Below are positions 26,631 to 35,720 of a stretch of 64,000 nt of DNA, in pieces. Every line of letters begins with the position of its first letter. Positions within the stretch are counted from its first letter, which is position 1. The DNA lies in NCBI GenBank assembly GCA_028245195.1, contig JAOKCF010000004.1, forward strand, positions 62,001 through 126,000. Direction: 5' to 3'. The notes under the pieces are model-generated. The model saw only the letters and a program-made list of their open reading frames with translations, had not been told where the DNA came from and made no database searches. The translations under genes and the position numbers were made by a program. The DNA is from Vicingaceae bacterium (GTDB lineage: Bacteria > Bacteroidota > Bacteroidia > Flavobacteriales_E > Vicingaceae).

Positions 26631-26686
26631 AAAATGGTTCAGCTGGCAAAAGTTATACTTTTGATTGAATTAAACCGCGATAACTT

Positions 26687-26694
26687 TAACTTTG
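26687..26694 (+). promoter_or_regulatory. -7 box abutting the uvrC start codon
   Basis: TAACTTTG is a perfect TAnnTTTG match four bases before the GTG start. Another box, TACTTTTG, lies at 26656-26663 and would give a ~30-base leader. Confidence 0.4.
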
Positions 26695-26698
26695 TGTT

Positions 26699-28498
26699 GT
26701 GAACATTCCAGAAGACTTATTAGTAAAAGTGAAATCCGCTCCAAAAAAGCCGGGAATCTATCAATATTATGATGAGAGTGAGAAATTGTTATATGTAGGT
26801 AAGGCAAAAAACCTAAAAAACAGAGTAGCTTCATATTTTGCAGATGACAAAGGGAAAAGTGGGCGAATCAGGTTGCTAGTAAGTAAAATAAGAGACGTCA
26901 AATATATATTGACAGGTTCAGAAATGGATGCTTTGTTACTTGAAAACAATCTTATTAAAACGCACCAGCCAAGATACAATGTCATGCTCAAGGATGATAA
27001 AACCTACCCATGGATATGCATCAAAAACGAACCTTTCCCCAGAATTTTTAAAACAAGAACACTAATTAGAGATGGATCGGAGTATTATGGCCCTTATGCT
27101 TCGGTAAGTATGATGAATACCATTTTGGATTTGATTCGCAAAAACTATAAATTAAGAACCTGCGCCTATCACCTGACCAAACAAAACATAGACAAAGGGA
27201 AATTTAAAATTTGTTTAGAATTTCATATTGGTAATTGCAAAGCTCCTTGCGAAAGCTTACAATCTAAAGAAGCTTACGAACATAACATTGCCGAAATAAG
27301 AAACATCATTAAAGGCAATGTTAATGTGGTAAAAAACGAATTAAAAGACGCCATGAAGAAGGCGGTTGAAGAACTCGATTTTGAGGAAGCGCAATCTCTG
27401 AAAATAAAACTGGAGGCGTTCCAAAAGTTCCAATCTAAATCGACAGTTGTCTCTCCAACCATACACAACGTAGATGTGTTTTCATTACTTGTGGATAATG
27501 ATTTAGCTTATGTAAATTACATGAAAGTAAGCAGCGGAGCGATTATTCAAGGACATACGCTGGAGTTGAAGAAAAAGTTAGATGAGACAGATAGCCAGCT
27601 ACTTGAAATTGCAATAATTGAAATGCGAGAGCGATTTAAAAGCTCTTCTAAAGAACTCATCGTACCCTTTGTGCCTGACTTTGAAATGGATGGTTTGAGT
27701 TTACACCAACCTCAGCGAGGAGATAAAAAAAAATTACTGGAACTTTCGGAACGAAATGCTAAGTACTTTATGCTGGAACGAAGAAAGCAGCATGAAAAGG
27801 TTGACCCTGAGCGCCACACTAAACGAATTCTCGAAGGGATTAAAAAAGATATGCGCTTAAGCGAATTACCGGTGCACATTGAATGTTTTGACAACTCCAA
27901 CATACAAGGTAGCAACCCTGTTGCTGCTTGTGTAGTGTTTAAGAATGCTAAACCAAGTAAAAAAGATTATCGACACTTTAACATAAAAACTGTAGTTGGA
28001 CCGGATGATTTTGCCAGCATGGAGGAAGTGGTATACAGACGTTACAAACGCCTATTGACTGAAGACGAGCCTCTGCCTCAACTAATAGTTATCGATGGTG
28101 GTAAGGGTCAGCTGGGGTCGTCGCTTAAAGCATTAGAACGACTTGGGCTTAGAGGAAAAATTGCCATTGTTGGGATTGCCAAAAGGTTAGAAGAAATATT
28201 TTACCCCGGCGACAAATACCCTTTGTTTCTTGATAAAACTTCAGAAACCCTGAAAGTGATGCAACATCTTAGGAACGAAGCTCATCGGTTTGGAATCACC
28301 TTTCATAGAAATCAACGTTCTAAAAACAGTATACAAACAGAACTGTCAAATATTGAAGGGGTTGGAGAAAAGTCAATTGAAGACTTGCTGCGAAAGTTTA
28401 AGTCGGTTAAACGCGTAAAAGAAGCAACCCTGAAAGAGTTGCAAGAAGTTGTTCCACTAATTAGAGCGCAAGCTATTTGGGAGTACTTTAATAAATAG
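26699..28498 (+). CDS. uvrC: Excinuclease ABC subunit C (UvrC)
   Basis: A 599-residue UvrC, the dual-incision nuclease of nucleotide excision repair. The N-terminal GIY-YIG nuclease (KPGIYQYYDESEKLLYVGKAK) makes the 3' cut. A Cys-rich FeS-type region (LRTCAYHL, CLEFHIGNCKAPC) and a UVR motif (LKIKLEAFQKFQ) follow. The RNase H-like 5' nuclease has HIECFDNSNIQG and VIDGGKGQL, and tandem HhH motifs end the protein (LSNIEGVGEKSIEDLL). It begins with GTG, 4 bases after a perfect TAACTTTG box (26687-26694), and points away from the MerR gene. Confidence 0.97.
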   Translation: MNIPEDLLVKVKSAPKKPGIYQYYDESEKLLYVGKAKNLKNRVASYFADDKGKSGRIRLLVSKIRDVKYILTGSEMDALLLENNLIKTHQPRYNVMLKDDKTYPWICIKNEPFPRIFKTRTLIRDGSEYYGPYASVSMMNTILDLIRKNYKLRTCAYHLTKQNIDKGKFKICLEFHIGNCKAPCESLQSKEAYEHNIAEIRNIIKGNVNVVKNELKDAMKKAVEELDFEEAQSLKIKLEAFQKFQSKSTVVSPTIHNVDVFSLLVDNDLAYVNYMKVSSGAIIQGHTLELKKKLDETDSQLLEIAIIEMRERFKSSSKELIVPFVPDFEMDGLSLHQPQRGDKKKLLELSERNAKYFMLERRKQHEKVDPERHTKRILEGIKKDMRLSELPVHIECFDNSNIQGSNPVAACVVFKNAKPSKKDYRHFNIKTVVGPDDFASMEEVVYRRYKRLLTEDEPLPQLIVIDGGKGQLGSSLKALERLGLRGKIAIVGIAKRLEEIFYPGDKYPLFLDKTSETLKVMQHLRNEAHRFGITFHRNQRSKNSIQTELSNIEGVGEKSIEDLLRKFKSVKRVKEATLKELQEVVPLIRAQAIWEYFNK

Positions 28499-28574
28499 AA
28501 GACGAAAGCATTTAATTATTATGCTTTGCAAACGTTTTTTTTATGAAACTGTTCCTCAATTGAAATAATATATA

Positions 28575-31016
28575 ATGACAGCCCTCCAACAAATCGAAAA
28601 TTGGTTTTCTACTAAAAAATGGAAGGTATTCCCATTTCAAAAGCAAACTTGGAAGGCTTATTTAAAAGGAAAAGACGGTATGTTGAACGCTCCAACAGGT
28701 TCGGGTAAAACATATGCTGTTGGCTTAGCTATTTTAGCTGAATTCATGGGAAATAGAGATGTGCATGATCACCAAACAGGAATTCAGGCAATCTGGATAA
28801 CACCCATTCGTGCATTAGCAAAAGAGATTGAGTTTTCCCTCTCTGCCGCATGTGCTGAATTAGACATTCCTTGGGAAGTAGAAAAGCGAACAGGAGATAC
28901 AACAGCAGCTCAGCGAGCTAAACAAAAAAAGAAACTTCCTCAAATACTAATTACAACACCAGAGAGCCTGCAGCTTTTACTAGCGAGCAAAGGCTATCAA
29001 AAACAGTTTAGAAGCTTAAAGTGCATTGTAAATGACGAGTGGCACGAACTACTTGGAACAAAGCGTGCTGTGCAAATGGAGTTGGCTCAATCTCGATTAA
29101 AAAGAGTTTGCCCCAAGCTAAAAATATGGGGAATTTCTGCGACCATTGGCAACATGGAAGAAGGAATTGAAGTGCTCTTAGGCGATGACTTCCAACATCG
29201 AAATCATGAATTAGTCATTGCCAATATTAAAAAGAAGATCGACTTGGAAACTTTAATTCCCGAAGAGGTAGAAAAGTTTCCTTGGGCTGGGCATCTGGGA
29301 ATAAGAATGTTAAAACAAGTCGTTCCGGTTATTCGCAAAAGCAAGACCACCCTCATTTTCACCAACACTCGCTCTCAGTGCGAAATTTGGTATCAACGAC
29401 TGTTGGAAGAAGAGCCGGACTTGGCTGGACAAATAGCTATGCATCACGGATCTATTGGAAAAGAAATCAGAGAATGGGTAGAAGACGCCCTGCACGAGGA
29501 AAAGTTGAAGGCGGTAGTATGTACCTCTAGTTTAGACTTAGGAGTAGACTTTAGACCAGTTGAAACAATTGTTCAAATTGGAAGCCCAAAAGGAGTTGCA
29601 CGATTTTTACAACGAGCCGGGCGAAGTGGTCACCAACCAGGCGCAACTTCGAAAATCTATTTTGTGCCAACTCATTCCTTAGAAATTATTGAATCAGCTG
29701 CCCTGGGTCAAGCTATGAAGGAAGACCTTTTGGAACGCCGTATTCCATATTTACGCTCTTTTGATGTACTCATTCAATATTTAGTGACCCTCGCTATATC
29801 TGATGGATTTAAACCAGAAGAAATCTACCCAGAAATTAAATCTACCTTCAGCTATGTCTCCATTTCTGCCCAAGAGTGGAGTTGGGTACTGCAGTTTATC
29901 GTCAACGGCGGTAACTCTTTAGACAATTATGATGAATACAAAAAAGTCATCATCGACGAAGAAGGTGTTTACAGAGTAGCAGACAGAACTATTGCTACTC
30001 GCCATCGACTTTCTATGGGTACAATTGTGAGCGAACCTGATATTAAAGTTACCTTCATGAGCGGCAAGTACATTGGCACCATTGAAGAGTATTTTATGGC
30101 TTCACTTAAACCTGGTGCTGTTTTCACTTTTGCAGGAAGAAATTTAGAGTTCATTCAACTGAAGGGAACCAACGGAATTGTAAAACTTTCAAACGAAAAA
30201 AACGGCAGGGTTCCATCGTGGAAAGGCAGCAGAATGCCCCTCTCTTCTCAACTTTCGGCCATGTTGCGAACAAAAATTATGGAATGCCAAGCCAAACCAG
30301 ATTCACAAATTGAGCTGCAGAGTATGGCGCCGCTAATTCAAATGCAAGCAGAGCGTTCTCATGTGCCACAATTAAATGAGTTTTTAATAGAAACCTTTGA
30401 AAGTAAAGAAGGATATCACGCTTATTTCTACCCATTTGAAGGACGATTTGTGCACGAAGGTATGGCGGCCGTTATTGGTTATCGAATCTCTTTGCTTCAG
30501 CCCATTAGTTTTTCTATTGCGCTAAACGATTATGGCTTTGAACTGCTGTCTGACCAGCCTATTCCGTTAGCTCAAGCATTAGACAACAATATTTTTACTG
30601 CTGACCATTTAATCGATGACATTCAAGCCTCCGTAAATTCTACTGAAATGGCTCGACGAAAATTTAGAGACATAGCATCAATTTCAGGATTGGTTTTTAG
30701 GGGCTTTCCAGGAAAAAACAAAAAGAGCAAACACATTCAAGCATCATCTCAATTATTTTTTGATGTATTTGCCGATTATGAAAAACTCAACTTGCTTTAT
30801 TTGCAAGCTTTTGAAGAAGTGATGGAGTTTCAACTAGAAGAAGCACGAATGCAAGAGGCAATGAAGCGAATAGCAAACCAAACCATCGTTGTAAAACACT
30901 TAAAAAAGCCAAGCCCCTTCTCTTTCCCTATTATGGTAGATCGGTTAAACCGAGAAAAATTAAGTTCAGAAAAGTTAGAAAACAAGATTCGTAAAATGAA
31001 GTTAGAATTCGAATAA
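28575..31016 (+). CDS. Lhr-family, ligase-associated DNA damage response helicase
   Basis: An 813-residue superfamily 2 helicase of the bacterial short Lhr type. Motif I is APTGSGKT, motif Ia TPIRALAKE, motif II NDEWHEL (a DEWH box), motif III GISATIGN, and motif VI FLQRAGRSGHQPG. The long C-terminal domain is typical of the family. In many bacteria this helicase is encoded with an ATP-dependent DNA ligase, an exonuclease and the PdeM endonuclease as one repair system. Here uvrC is 76 bases upstream, PdeM lies ~9 kb away (40306), and ligase and exonuclease are not in the window. Confidence 0.92.
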   Translation: MTALQQIENWFSTKKWKVFPFQKQTWKAYLKGKDGMLNAPTGSGKTYAVGLAILAEFMGNRDVHDHQTGIQAIWITPIRALAKEIEFSLSAACAELDIPWEVEKRTGDTTAAQRAKQKKKLPQILITTPESLQLLLASKGYQKQFRSLKCIVNDEWHELLGTKRAVQMELAQSRLKRVCPKLKIWGISATIGNMEEGIEVLLGDDFQHRNHELVIANIKKKIDLETLIPEEVEKFPWAGHLGIRMLKQVVPVIRKSKTTLIFTNTRSQCEIWYQRLLEEEPDLAGQIAMHHGSIGKEIREWVEDALHEEKLKAVVCTSSLDLGVDFRPVETIVQIGSPKGVARFLQRAGRSGHQPGATSKIYFVPTHSLEIIESAALGQAMKEDLLERRIPYLRSFDVLIQYLVTLAISDGFKPEEIYPEIKSTFSYVSISAQEWSWVLQFIVNGGNSLDNYDEYKKVIIDEEGVYRVADRTIATRHRLSMGTIVSEPDIKVTFMSGKYIGTIEEYFMASLKPGAVFTFAGRNLEFIQLKGTNGIVKLSNEKNGRVPSWKGSRMPLSSQLSAMLRTKIMECQAKPDSQIELQSMAPLIQMQAERSHVPQLNEFLIETFESKEGYHAYFYPFEGRFVHEGMAAVIGYRISLLQPISFSIALNDYGFELLSDQPIPLAQALDNNIFTADHLIDDIQASVNSTEMARRKFRDIASISGLVFRGFPGKNKKSKHIQASSQLFFDVFADYEKLNLLYLQAFEEVMEFQLEEARMQEAMKRIANQTIVVKHLKKPSPFSFPIMVDRLNREKLSSEKLENKIRKMKLEFE

Positions 31017-31059
31017 TTCTAGTATTTTTAATGATCTGTCAATTAATAATTAATCAAAT

Positions 31060-31473
31060 ATGGCCCCTAACAAAAACATTATCTTCGAAATTGAAAGAAC
31101 TCTGCGCAATATCAATAGTCAAACCCTGGCTCTTTTTCGTGAACGTAAATTCCCGGTTTCAAAAGAGCAATGGTCGGTTCTAGAGCGGATATCTAAAGAG
31201 GAAGGCTCTAATCAAAAGGACATTGCTAAGGATACCTTTAAAGATCCTGCTGCACTAACAAGGATGCTCGACTTGTTAGCTGAAAAAGGCTTTGTGCAAA
31301 GGAAAGCATCGAAAAACGATCGCAGAACTTTTGATGTTCATTTAACAGTGGAAGGAAGTAGGTTAGTCAATAGAATGAGTTTGACACTTGATAACTTCCA
31401 CTCTACTATCGAAAAGCCACTAACAATTTCAGATAAGAACTCACTCATTACCATACTTCTAAAGTTGAATTAA
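31060..31473 (+). CDS. MarR family transcriptional regulator
   Basis: A 137-residue winged-helix regulator. The DNA-binding part has NQKDIAKDTFKDPAALTRMLDLLAEKGF followed by a wing with RKASKNDRRTFDVHLT, the signature MarR layout. Helices at both ends form the dimer. It lies 43 bases after the helicase gene on the same strand. Target and ligand are unknown. MarR proteins often sense phenolic compounds or oxidants. Confidence 0.9.
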   Translation: MAPNKNIIFEIERTLRNINSQTLALFRERKFPVSKEQWSVLERISKEEGSNQKDIAKDTFKDPAALTRMLDLLAEKGFVQRKASKNDRRTFDVHLTVEGSRLVNRMSLTLDNFHSTIEKPLTISDKNSLITILLKLN

Positions 31474-31544
31474 AAGTGTAAGTAAAGCACAACAACTTTG
31501 TTTCTTCTCCTTCAAAACTTGTTAAATTATTAATACACTATTTT

Positions 31545-33515
31545 ATGAGTGTTAACCTAAAGGGCCGTTATCGATTTTATATCTCTTACATGCTGCGATT
31601 TGGAATTACACTTTTGTTAACGTCCATTACAGTTAGTGCTCAGGAAAACGCTATTGAATTAACACAACCAATTAATTTAGAGAAAATTAATGGTGAAAAA
31701 AACATCGTTCATTACACTTTAGATCAAATCGTAACGATTATTGAAGACTCTGTTCGTATTAAAAAGCAAGTTATCATTCCTGCTAATGTAACAGAGTTTG
31801 AGCGTGCATTATTTCAAGCTCGTTTAACCCAACATCAAAGGGATCAATTTGGTGCAATTAAACAATTAAAGGCTTTACTGGAGTTTAAATGTTACCGAAC
31901 TAAAGGAGAAGAGCTGTATATTAAATTACTACTTGGGACCTCTTTAGAGCACTTGGGGGCTCCATTCATTGCCAATAATTACATTAGAGATGTTTTTCCA
32001 GCCATTTTTAAAGAGTTACAGAATGACCAGATAAGTGGGTTTTTATACACTCATTATGCAAAACTTTTAATTCGAATAGACAGTGTGGAGCAGGCTCAAA
32101 AAATCTATTTAAAAACCCTCAACCAATATGAAACAACCGGGGATACAGCAAAGGCATATAAAAGTAGAAATAATCTAGGTTACTCTTACACTCTTTTAAA
32201 AAGATATGATAGAGCAAAGCAACTATATCGAATTAATCAAAATGAAAAATACAAAAATGTAAGCCCCGTAATTTATGCCTTTTCATTTGGAAATTACGGC
32301 TCTGTTTTACTCGAACAAGGAGACTATGATTCTGCCATATACTACATGCGTAAAGAAATAGAGCTGTTAAATTCAATTCCATCAACAGCTGGAATTAACA
32401 ACACTTACTTTGGACTTGGCGAAGTTTTTTTAAAAAAGCACGAATTAGATTCTGCACGACATTACTTCGAACATTCCCTGCTAGAGTCTAAAAAGAGCGA
32501 TGATTATCAGTCAATTGTTCGAGCTTACGGAAATTTAATTAAACTTTATACATCAAAAGAAAAAACTCCAGAATTGGCGAGTTTCATTGACAATTATCTT
32601 GATTACTCCGATAGTTTAAAGAGACCTTTTAGTTTAAAAAGAGCACAGGAAGAACTTCAAGTTTCTCAATTTTTAAACATTTTCAAAGAAACTCAGCTAT
32701 CTAAAAAAAGGTATGACGAACTACAAAGCAAAACCAACAATCTTATTATAACAATAAGAGGATTGGGGCTAGTTATTATACTCATGATTTTCACTTTAAC
32801 TTTCCATTTTAGAAATCGAAAAAAACTAAAAGATATTAATATAGAGCTTAAGGATAAAAATCAAGAACTTGGACAATCTTATGATACCATTTCAGATTCT
32901 AATCATAAAAATCAAGTGTTGTTGAAAGAGCTTCACCATAGAGTTAAAAACAATCTTCAAATCATCAGTAGCCTATTTAACCTTCAGTTAAATGCTGGTG
33001 CATTAGATGTCCAAACAGAAGGAGTATTTAAAGATGCGAAAAATAGAATTTATTCGATCTCACTAGTTCACAAAAAAATCCATAACTCGGATAACGTTGA
33101 TAGTTTAGATTTTGAAGAATATTTGCGAGATTTCTCAGACGAACTATTTAATGCCACGCCAAACGACGTAAATCTTAGTATTGAAATATTGAGAAATCCT
33201 ATTTCAATCGATTCTGCAATATCCCTTGGCCTCATGTTTAATGAATTGTTTACCAACTCTATTAAACATGTCAAGCGAAATGACTCCTTACAAATAACTG
33301 TAAGGTATGAAGAGTTAGATGGAAAAGAAAAATTCATCTACACGGACAATGGAATAGGTGTAAAAAATACAGAAGTAATGAAGGAGTCGGACTCGTCTAT
33401 TGGCGTTACATTAATTCATCTTTTAGGGAATCAATTGGATGCTACAATTGAATATAAGGAGGCTAAAGATGACGAACACGGCTTTTGGTTGAGCATTGAA
33501 GGTAATTTTAGTTAG
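31545..33515 (+). CDS. TPR-containing sensor histidine kinase (HisKA_2 type)
   Basis: A 656-residue protein with a signal/anchor (FGITLLLTSITVSAQ), a periplasmic array of TPR-like repeats (~75-370; AKAYKSRNNLGYSYTLLKRYDRA, AIYYMRKEIELL) and one TM (~400-420; NLIITIRGLGLVIILMIFTL). A coiled coil and a HisKA_2 domain follow, with phospho-acceptor His in ELHHRVKNNLQIISSL. The HATPase region has MFNELFTNSIKHV and YTDNGIGVKN. No response regulator is adjacent. Such kinases are common in the phylum and usually feed LytTR or NarL-type regulators. The next gene starts 2 bases later. Confidence 0.9.
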   Translation: MSVNLKGRYRFYISYMLRFGITLLLTSITVSAQENAIELTQPINLEKINGEKNIVHYTLDQIVTIIEDSVRIKKQVIIPANVTEFERALFQARLTQHQRDQFGAIKQLKALLEFKCYRTKGEELYIKLLLGTSLEHLGAPFIANNYIRDVFPAIFKELQNDQISGFLYTHYAKLLIRIDSVEQAQKIYLKTLNQYETTGDTAKAYKSRNNLGYSYTLLKRYDRAKQLYRINQNEKYKNVSPVIYAFSFGNYGSVLLEQGDYDSAIYYMRKEIELLNSIPSTAGINNTYFGLGEVFLKKHELDSARHYFEHSLLESKKSDDYQSIVRAYGNLIKLYTSKEKTPELASFIDNYLDYSDSLKRPFSLKRAQEELQVSQFLNIFKETQLSKKRYDELQSKTNNLIITIRGLGLVIILMIFTLTFHFRNRKKLKDINIELKDKNQELGQSYDTISDSNHKNQVLLKELHHRVKNNLQIISSLFNLQLNAGALDVQTEGVFKDAKNRIYSISLVHKKIHNSDNVDSLDFEEYLRDFSDELFNATPNDVNLSIEILRNPISIDSAISLGLMFNELFTNSIKHVKRNDSLQITVRYEELDGKEKFIYTDNGIGVKNTEVMKESDSSIGVTLIHLLGNQLDATIEYKEAKDDEHGFWLSIEGNFS

Positions 33516-33517
33516 TT

Positions 33518-34183
33518 ATGATAAAGGACGTTATAAAAATTTCTGTTGTTTTAGCGTTTGTTTCTTGTGGAAACAACGCTCATGAAAAGGATAAAGCAAA
33601 TGACCATATGCACAAAGATTCATTTGAAGAGTTAGTCGAAAAATTTGAAGACCCAGAAAGGGATCAATGGCAAAACCCTGATTTAGTTATCGAAAAGCTA
33701 GGAAATATTAAGGGTAAAAAAATTGCTGACATTGGAGCTGGAACTGGTTATTTTAGCAGGAGATTAGCTCAAAAAGGAGCAGCTGTATTGGCACTAGACG
33801 TAGATGAACAATTTTTAAACTTCATCAATACCCATTCACCGGACAGTTTAGATATTATTACAAGAAAGGTTCCTTTTAATGGCCCACAACTTGATAGCGC
33901 AGAGGTTGACGCAGTAATTGTGGTAGACACTTACCACCACATTGAGAATCGGTATGAATACTTTAGAGACGTTTGGAGAGGAATGAAAGCTGGTGGACAA
34001 CTGATGATTGTTGACTTTAAGAAGAAAAAGACGCCGCACGGACCCCCAACCGAAATGAGGGTTGAAGGTTTTGATGTAATGAGAGAGTTACAGAAAGCCG
34101 GGTTTATAAAAGTTGTTATCGACGTAAGGACACTTGAATACCAATACATTATAATGGCAAAAAAATACGAAGGGGCGATATAA
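33518..34183 (+). CDS. Class I SAM-dependent methyltransferase with a lipobox-like N-terminus
   Basis: A 221-residue protein whose N-terminus (IKISVVLAFVSCGNN) resembles a short lipoprotein signal with Cys at ~17, followed by a polar linker. The rest is a methyltransferase: motif I IADIGAGTGYFSRRLA, motif II LALDVDEQFLNF, and ending RTLEYQYIIMAKK. An exported SAM enzyme would be odd because SAM is cytoplasmic. A periplasmic-side or lipid-linked form is nonetheless seen repeatedly in this phylum. It is coupled to the upstream kinase gene with a 2-base gap. The substrate is unknown. Confidence 0.85.
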   Translation: MIKDVIKISVVLAFVSCGNNAHEKDKANDHMHKDSFEELVEKFEDPERDQWQNPDLVIEKLGNIKGKKIADIGAGTGYFSRRLAQKGAAVLALDVDEQFLNFINTHSPDSLDIITRKVPFNGPQLDSAEVDAVIVVDTYHHIENRYEYFRDVWRGMKAGGQLMIVDFKKKKTPHGPPTEMRVEGFDVMRELQKAGFIKVVIDVRTLEYQYIIMAKKYEGAI

Positions 34184-34621
34184 AACCACCTAGTTTGAAG
34201 AACAAACTTGGGCTAATTAACACAAAGTACTATGAATTACTAATTGGCTGCTACTACTTTTATGAAAACTACTCTGTGGTTTCTTAAATTCCTTGATTAG
34301 ATACCGAAACTAACAAAAAAACAATACCTATCACAATTAACTAGAATAATCCTAAAAATGAGCGTCTTGTCTTCATGAGTGGTTTTATACGTTACCTTTA
34401 TTCTAATAGTTGAAATATATTGATGTTTTTAAATATAGAGCAAAACGTACTGATTTTAAACATTAAAGAGCTCAAATACTTTTCAAACCAAGTAATGATA
34501 AAGTATACAAGATTGGTTAAAAATTGAGTTTGATAATAATCTTCGATATCGGAATTTTAAACCCAAAATAAATAGCAGTTATATGAAATAGAGGGAACAA
34601 ACGGCTTTGAAAGACAATCTC
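34184..34621. other. Intergenic region, no intact gene
   Basis: AT-rich, no convincing gene. On the minus strand a 31-codon stretch from ATG 34376 reads MKTRRSFLGLF, TAG, LIVIGIVFLLVSVSNQG and a stop at 34284. It looks like the start of a small membrane protein with one stop, but it is too short to call. Confidence 0.4.
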
Positions 34622-35161
34622 TTAAACTATTATTGCAGCCTTTACTTCCCACTTCCCCACAACTAATTCTAGAAGTACTAGGTATTTCAACTTAAAACTT
34701 CGCTGGTAACCCCTTTCTTTAAAAACCTCCCAAGCTACTTTGAAGTCTCGCTTTTTTATGTCCTTATTGGCAATGGTAATGTGCGGAATAAAGTAGTGCT
34801 TTTCAATTCTTTGTTTTATTATTTTCTGCTTGCTGAAGAGTAGCTTTAGTTCTTTGCAAAGTTTTTCGAAGCGATCATTCTTGGCAACATCTACAAATAA
34901 GGTTCTGCTTTCAAAGCGCTGAAAGTTGTTTAGTTCTATTGTTACGTCAGCTATTGGCTTTTCTTTTAAAAACAGGGCGAACACACTAATAAGTTCGGTT
35001 AGCTTTTCAGGCTCGCATTCAAATGGGGGAATAATGGTGATGTGTGGAGGTGTTTTTTGAGCGTGAATAGCACCAAAGGCACTTTCAATTTCTTTTTGAA
35101 AAAAAACTATTTCGGGGGAAATTTGATCTGGTGGAAGAACGGCTAAGAAGTATTTGTTCAC
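34622..35161 (-). CDS. 2'-5' RNA ligase / LigT-like protein
   Basis: A 179-residue member of the 2H phosphoesterase superfamily. Both HxT catalytic motifs are visible: HITIIPPF near residue 40 and HITIANKD near residue 128. Bacterial members act as RNA 2'-5' ligases or cyclic phosphodiesterases, but the physiological substrate is rarely known. It starts 8 bases after the end of a frameshifted acetyltransferase gene and probably shares its transcript. Confidence 0.88.
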   Translation of the reverse strand: MNKYFLAVLPPDQISPEIVFFQKEIESAFGAIHAQKTPPHITIIPPFECEPEKLTELISVFALFLKEKPIADVTIELNNFQRFESRTLFVDVAKNDRFEKLCKELKLLFSKQKIIKQRIEKHYFIPHITIANKDIKKRDFKVAWEVFKERGYQRSFKLKYLVLLELVVGKWEVKAAIIV

Positions 35162-35168
35162 TGGTAAA

Positions 35169-35449
35169 CTACTTTAAAACACCTTTAATACTATCCACTT
35201 TATTAAATATAGACTTGGCGAAAGGGCAGAGAGGTAAAATTTTGAAACTTTCTTTTCTAGCTTTCTCAACAATAGACAGAAGCAGTTTTTTCCAATACCT
35301 TGTCCTTTTAAACTACCATCGACTATGGTGTGGTCTATAATTATGAGTTCGCTACCAGCGATAGAATAGGTCATTTCGGCTAAACGTGAGCCACCTTTGG
35401 GGAGATATGCTGCGCCTTTTGATTCGTTTTGTTCTAATTCAATATACAT
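35169..35449 (-). pseudogene. GNAT-type small acetyltransferase with a frameshift
   Basis: The first ~60 codons from ATG 35449 fit the small GCN5-related acyltransferases (MTYSIAGSELIIIDHTIVDGS, then the CoA-binding LKGQGIGK). At GGAAAAAACTG (35280s) the frame slips by one in an A6 run. The correct continuation, LLLSIVEKARKESFKILPLC, then PFAKSIFNKV, lies one frame over and ends with TAG at 35169. The unshifted frame ends in an unrelated tail at 35174. One base change would restore the protein, so a sequencing error or slip-strand variation is possible. Confidence 0.8.
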
Positions 35450-35686
35450 TGGGATGAAATTACAACAGAATGTTAAATTTTACGAACCCCTAGTCGTTTA
35501 TTTTAAAATTTAGACACTACCTTTAATGTTGTAGTGTAGCCGTCTCAAATTCCACATGACGTCAAGTATTCGCTATGAGCTTTTTAAAAATGCTGATCAA
35601 AAGTTTTAAGCTATGGCGTAAATTCAATTTATAAGAGCTAATTTTTCTCTTAAATTAACTTCAAACCCTAAATTTTGATTATTTTA

Positions 35687-35716
35687 TTGTCAATATGTTG
35701 ACGTTAAAATTGTCAA
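35687..35716 (+). promoter_or_regulatory. Possible SOS-like operator before dinB
   Basis: GTCAA-TATG-TTGAC (35689-35702) is an inverted repeat. The half-site TTGTCAA occurs at 35687-35693 and again at 35710-35716, 5 bases before the dinB ATG. A LexA/CI-like protein could bind here. Which repressor uses it is unknown. Confidence 0.4.
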
Positions 35717-35720
35717 AACA

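Noticed and set aside
34284-34376. Small membrane protein with one TAG
   Set aside because: Only 31 codons with one stop; too short to support as a gene or pseudogene.
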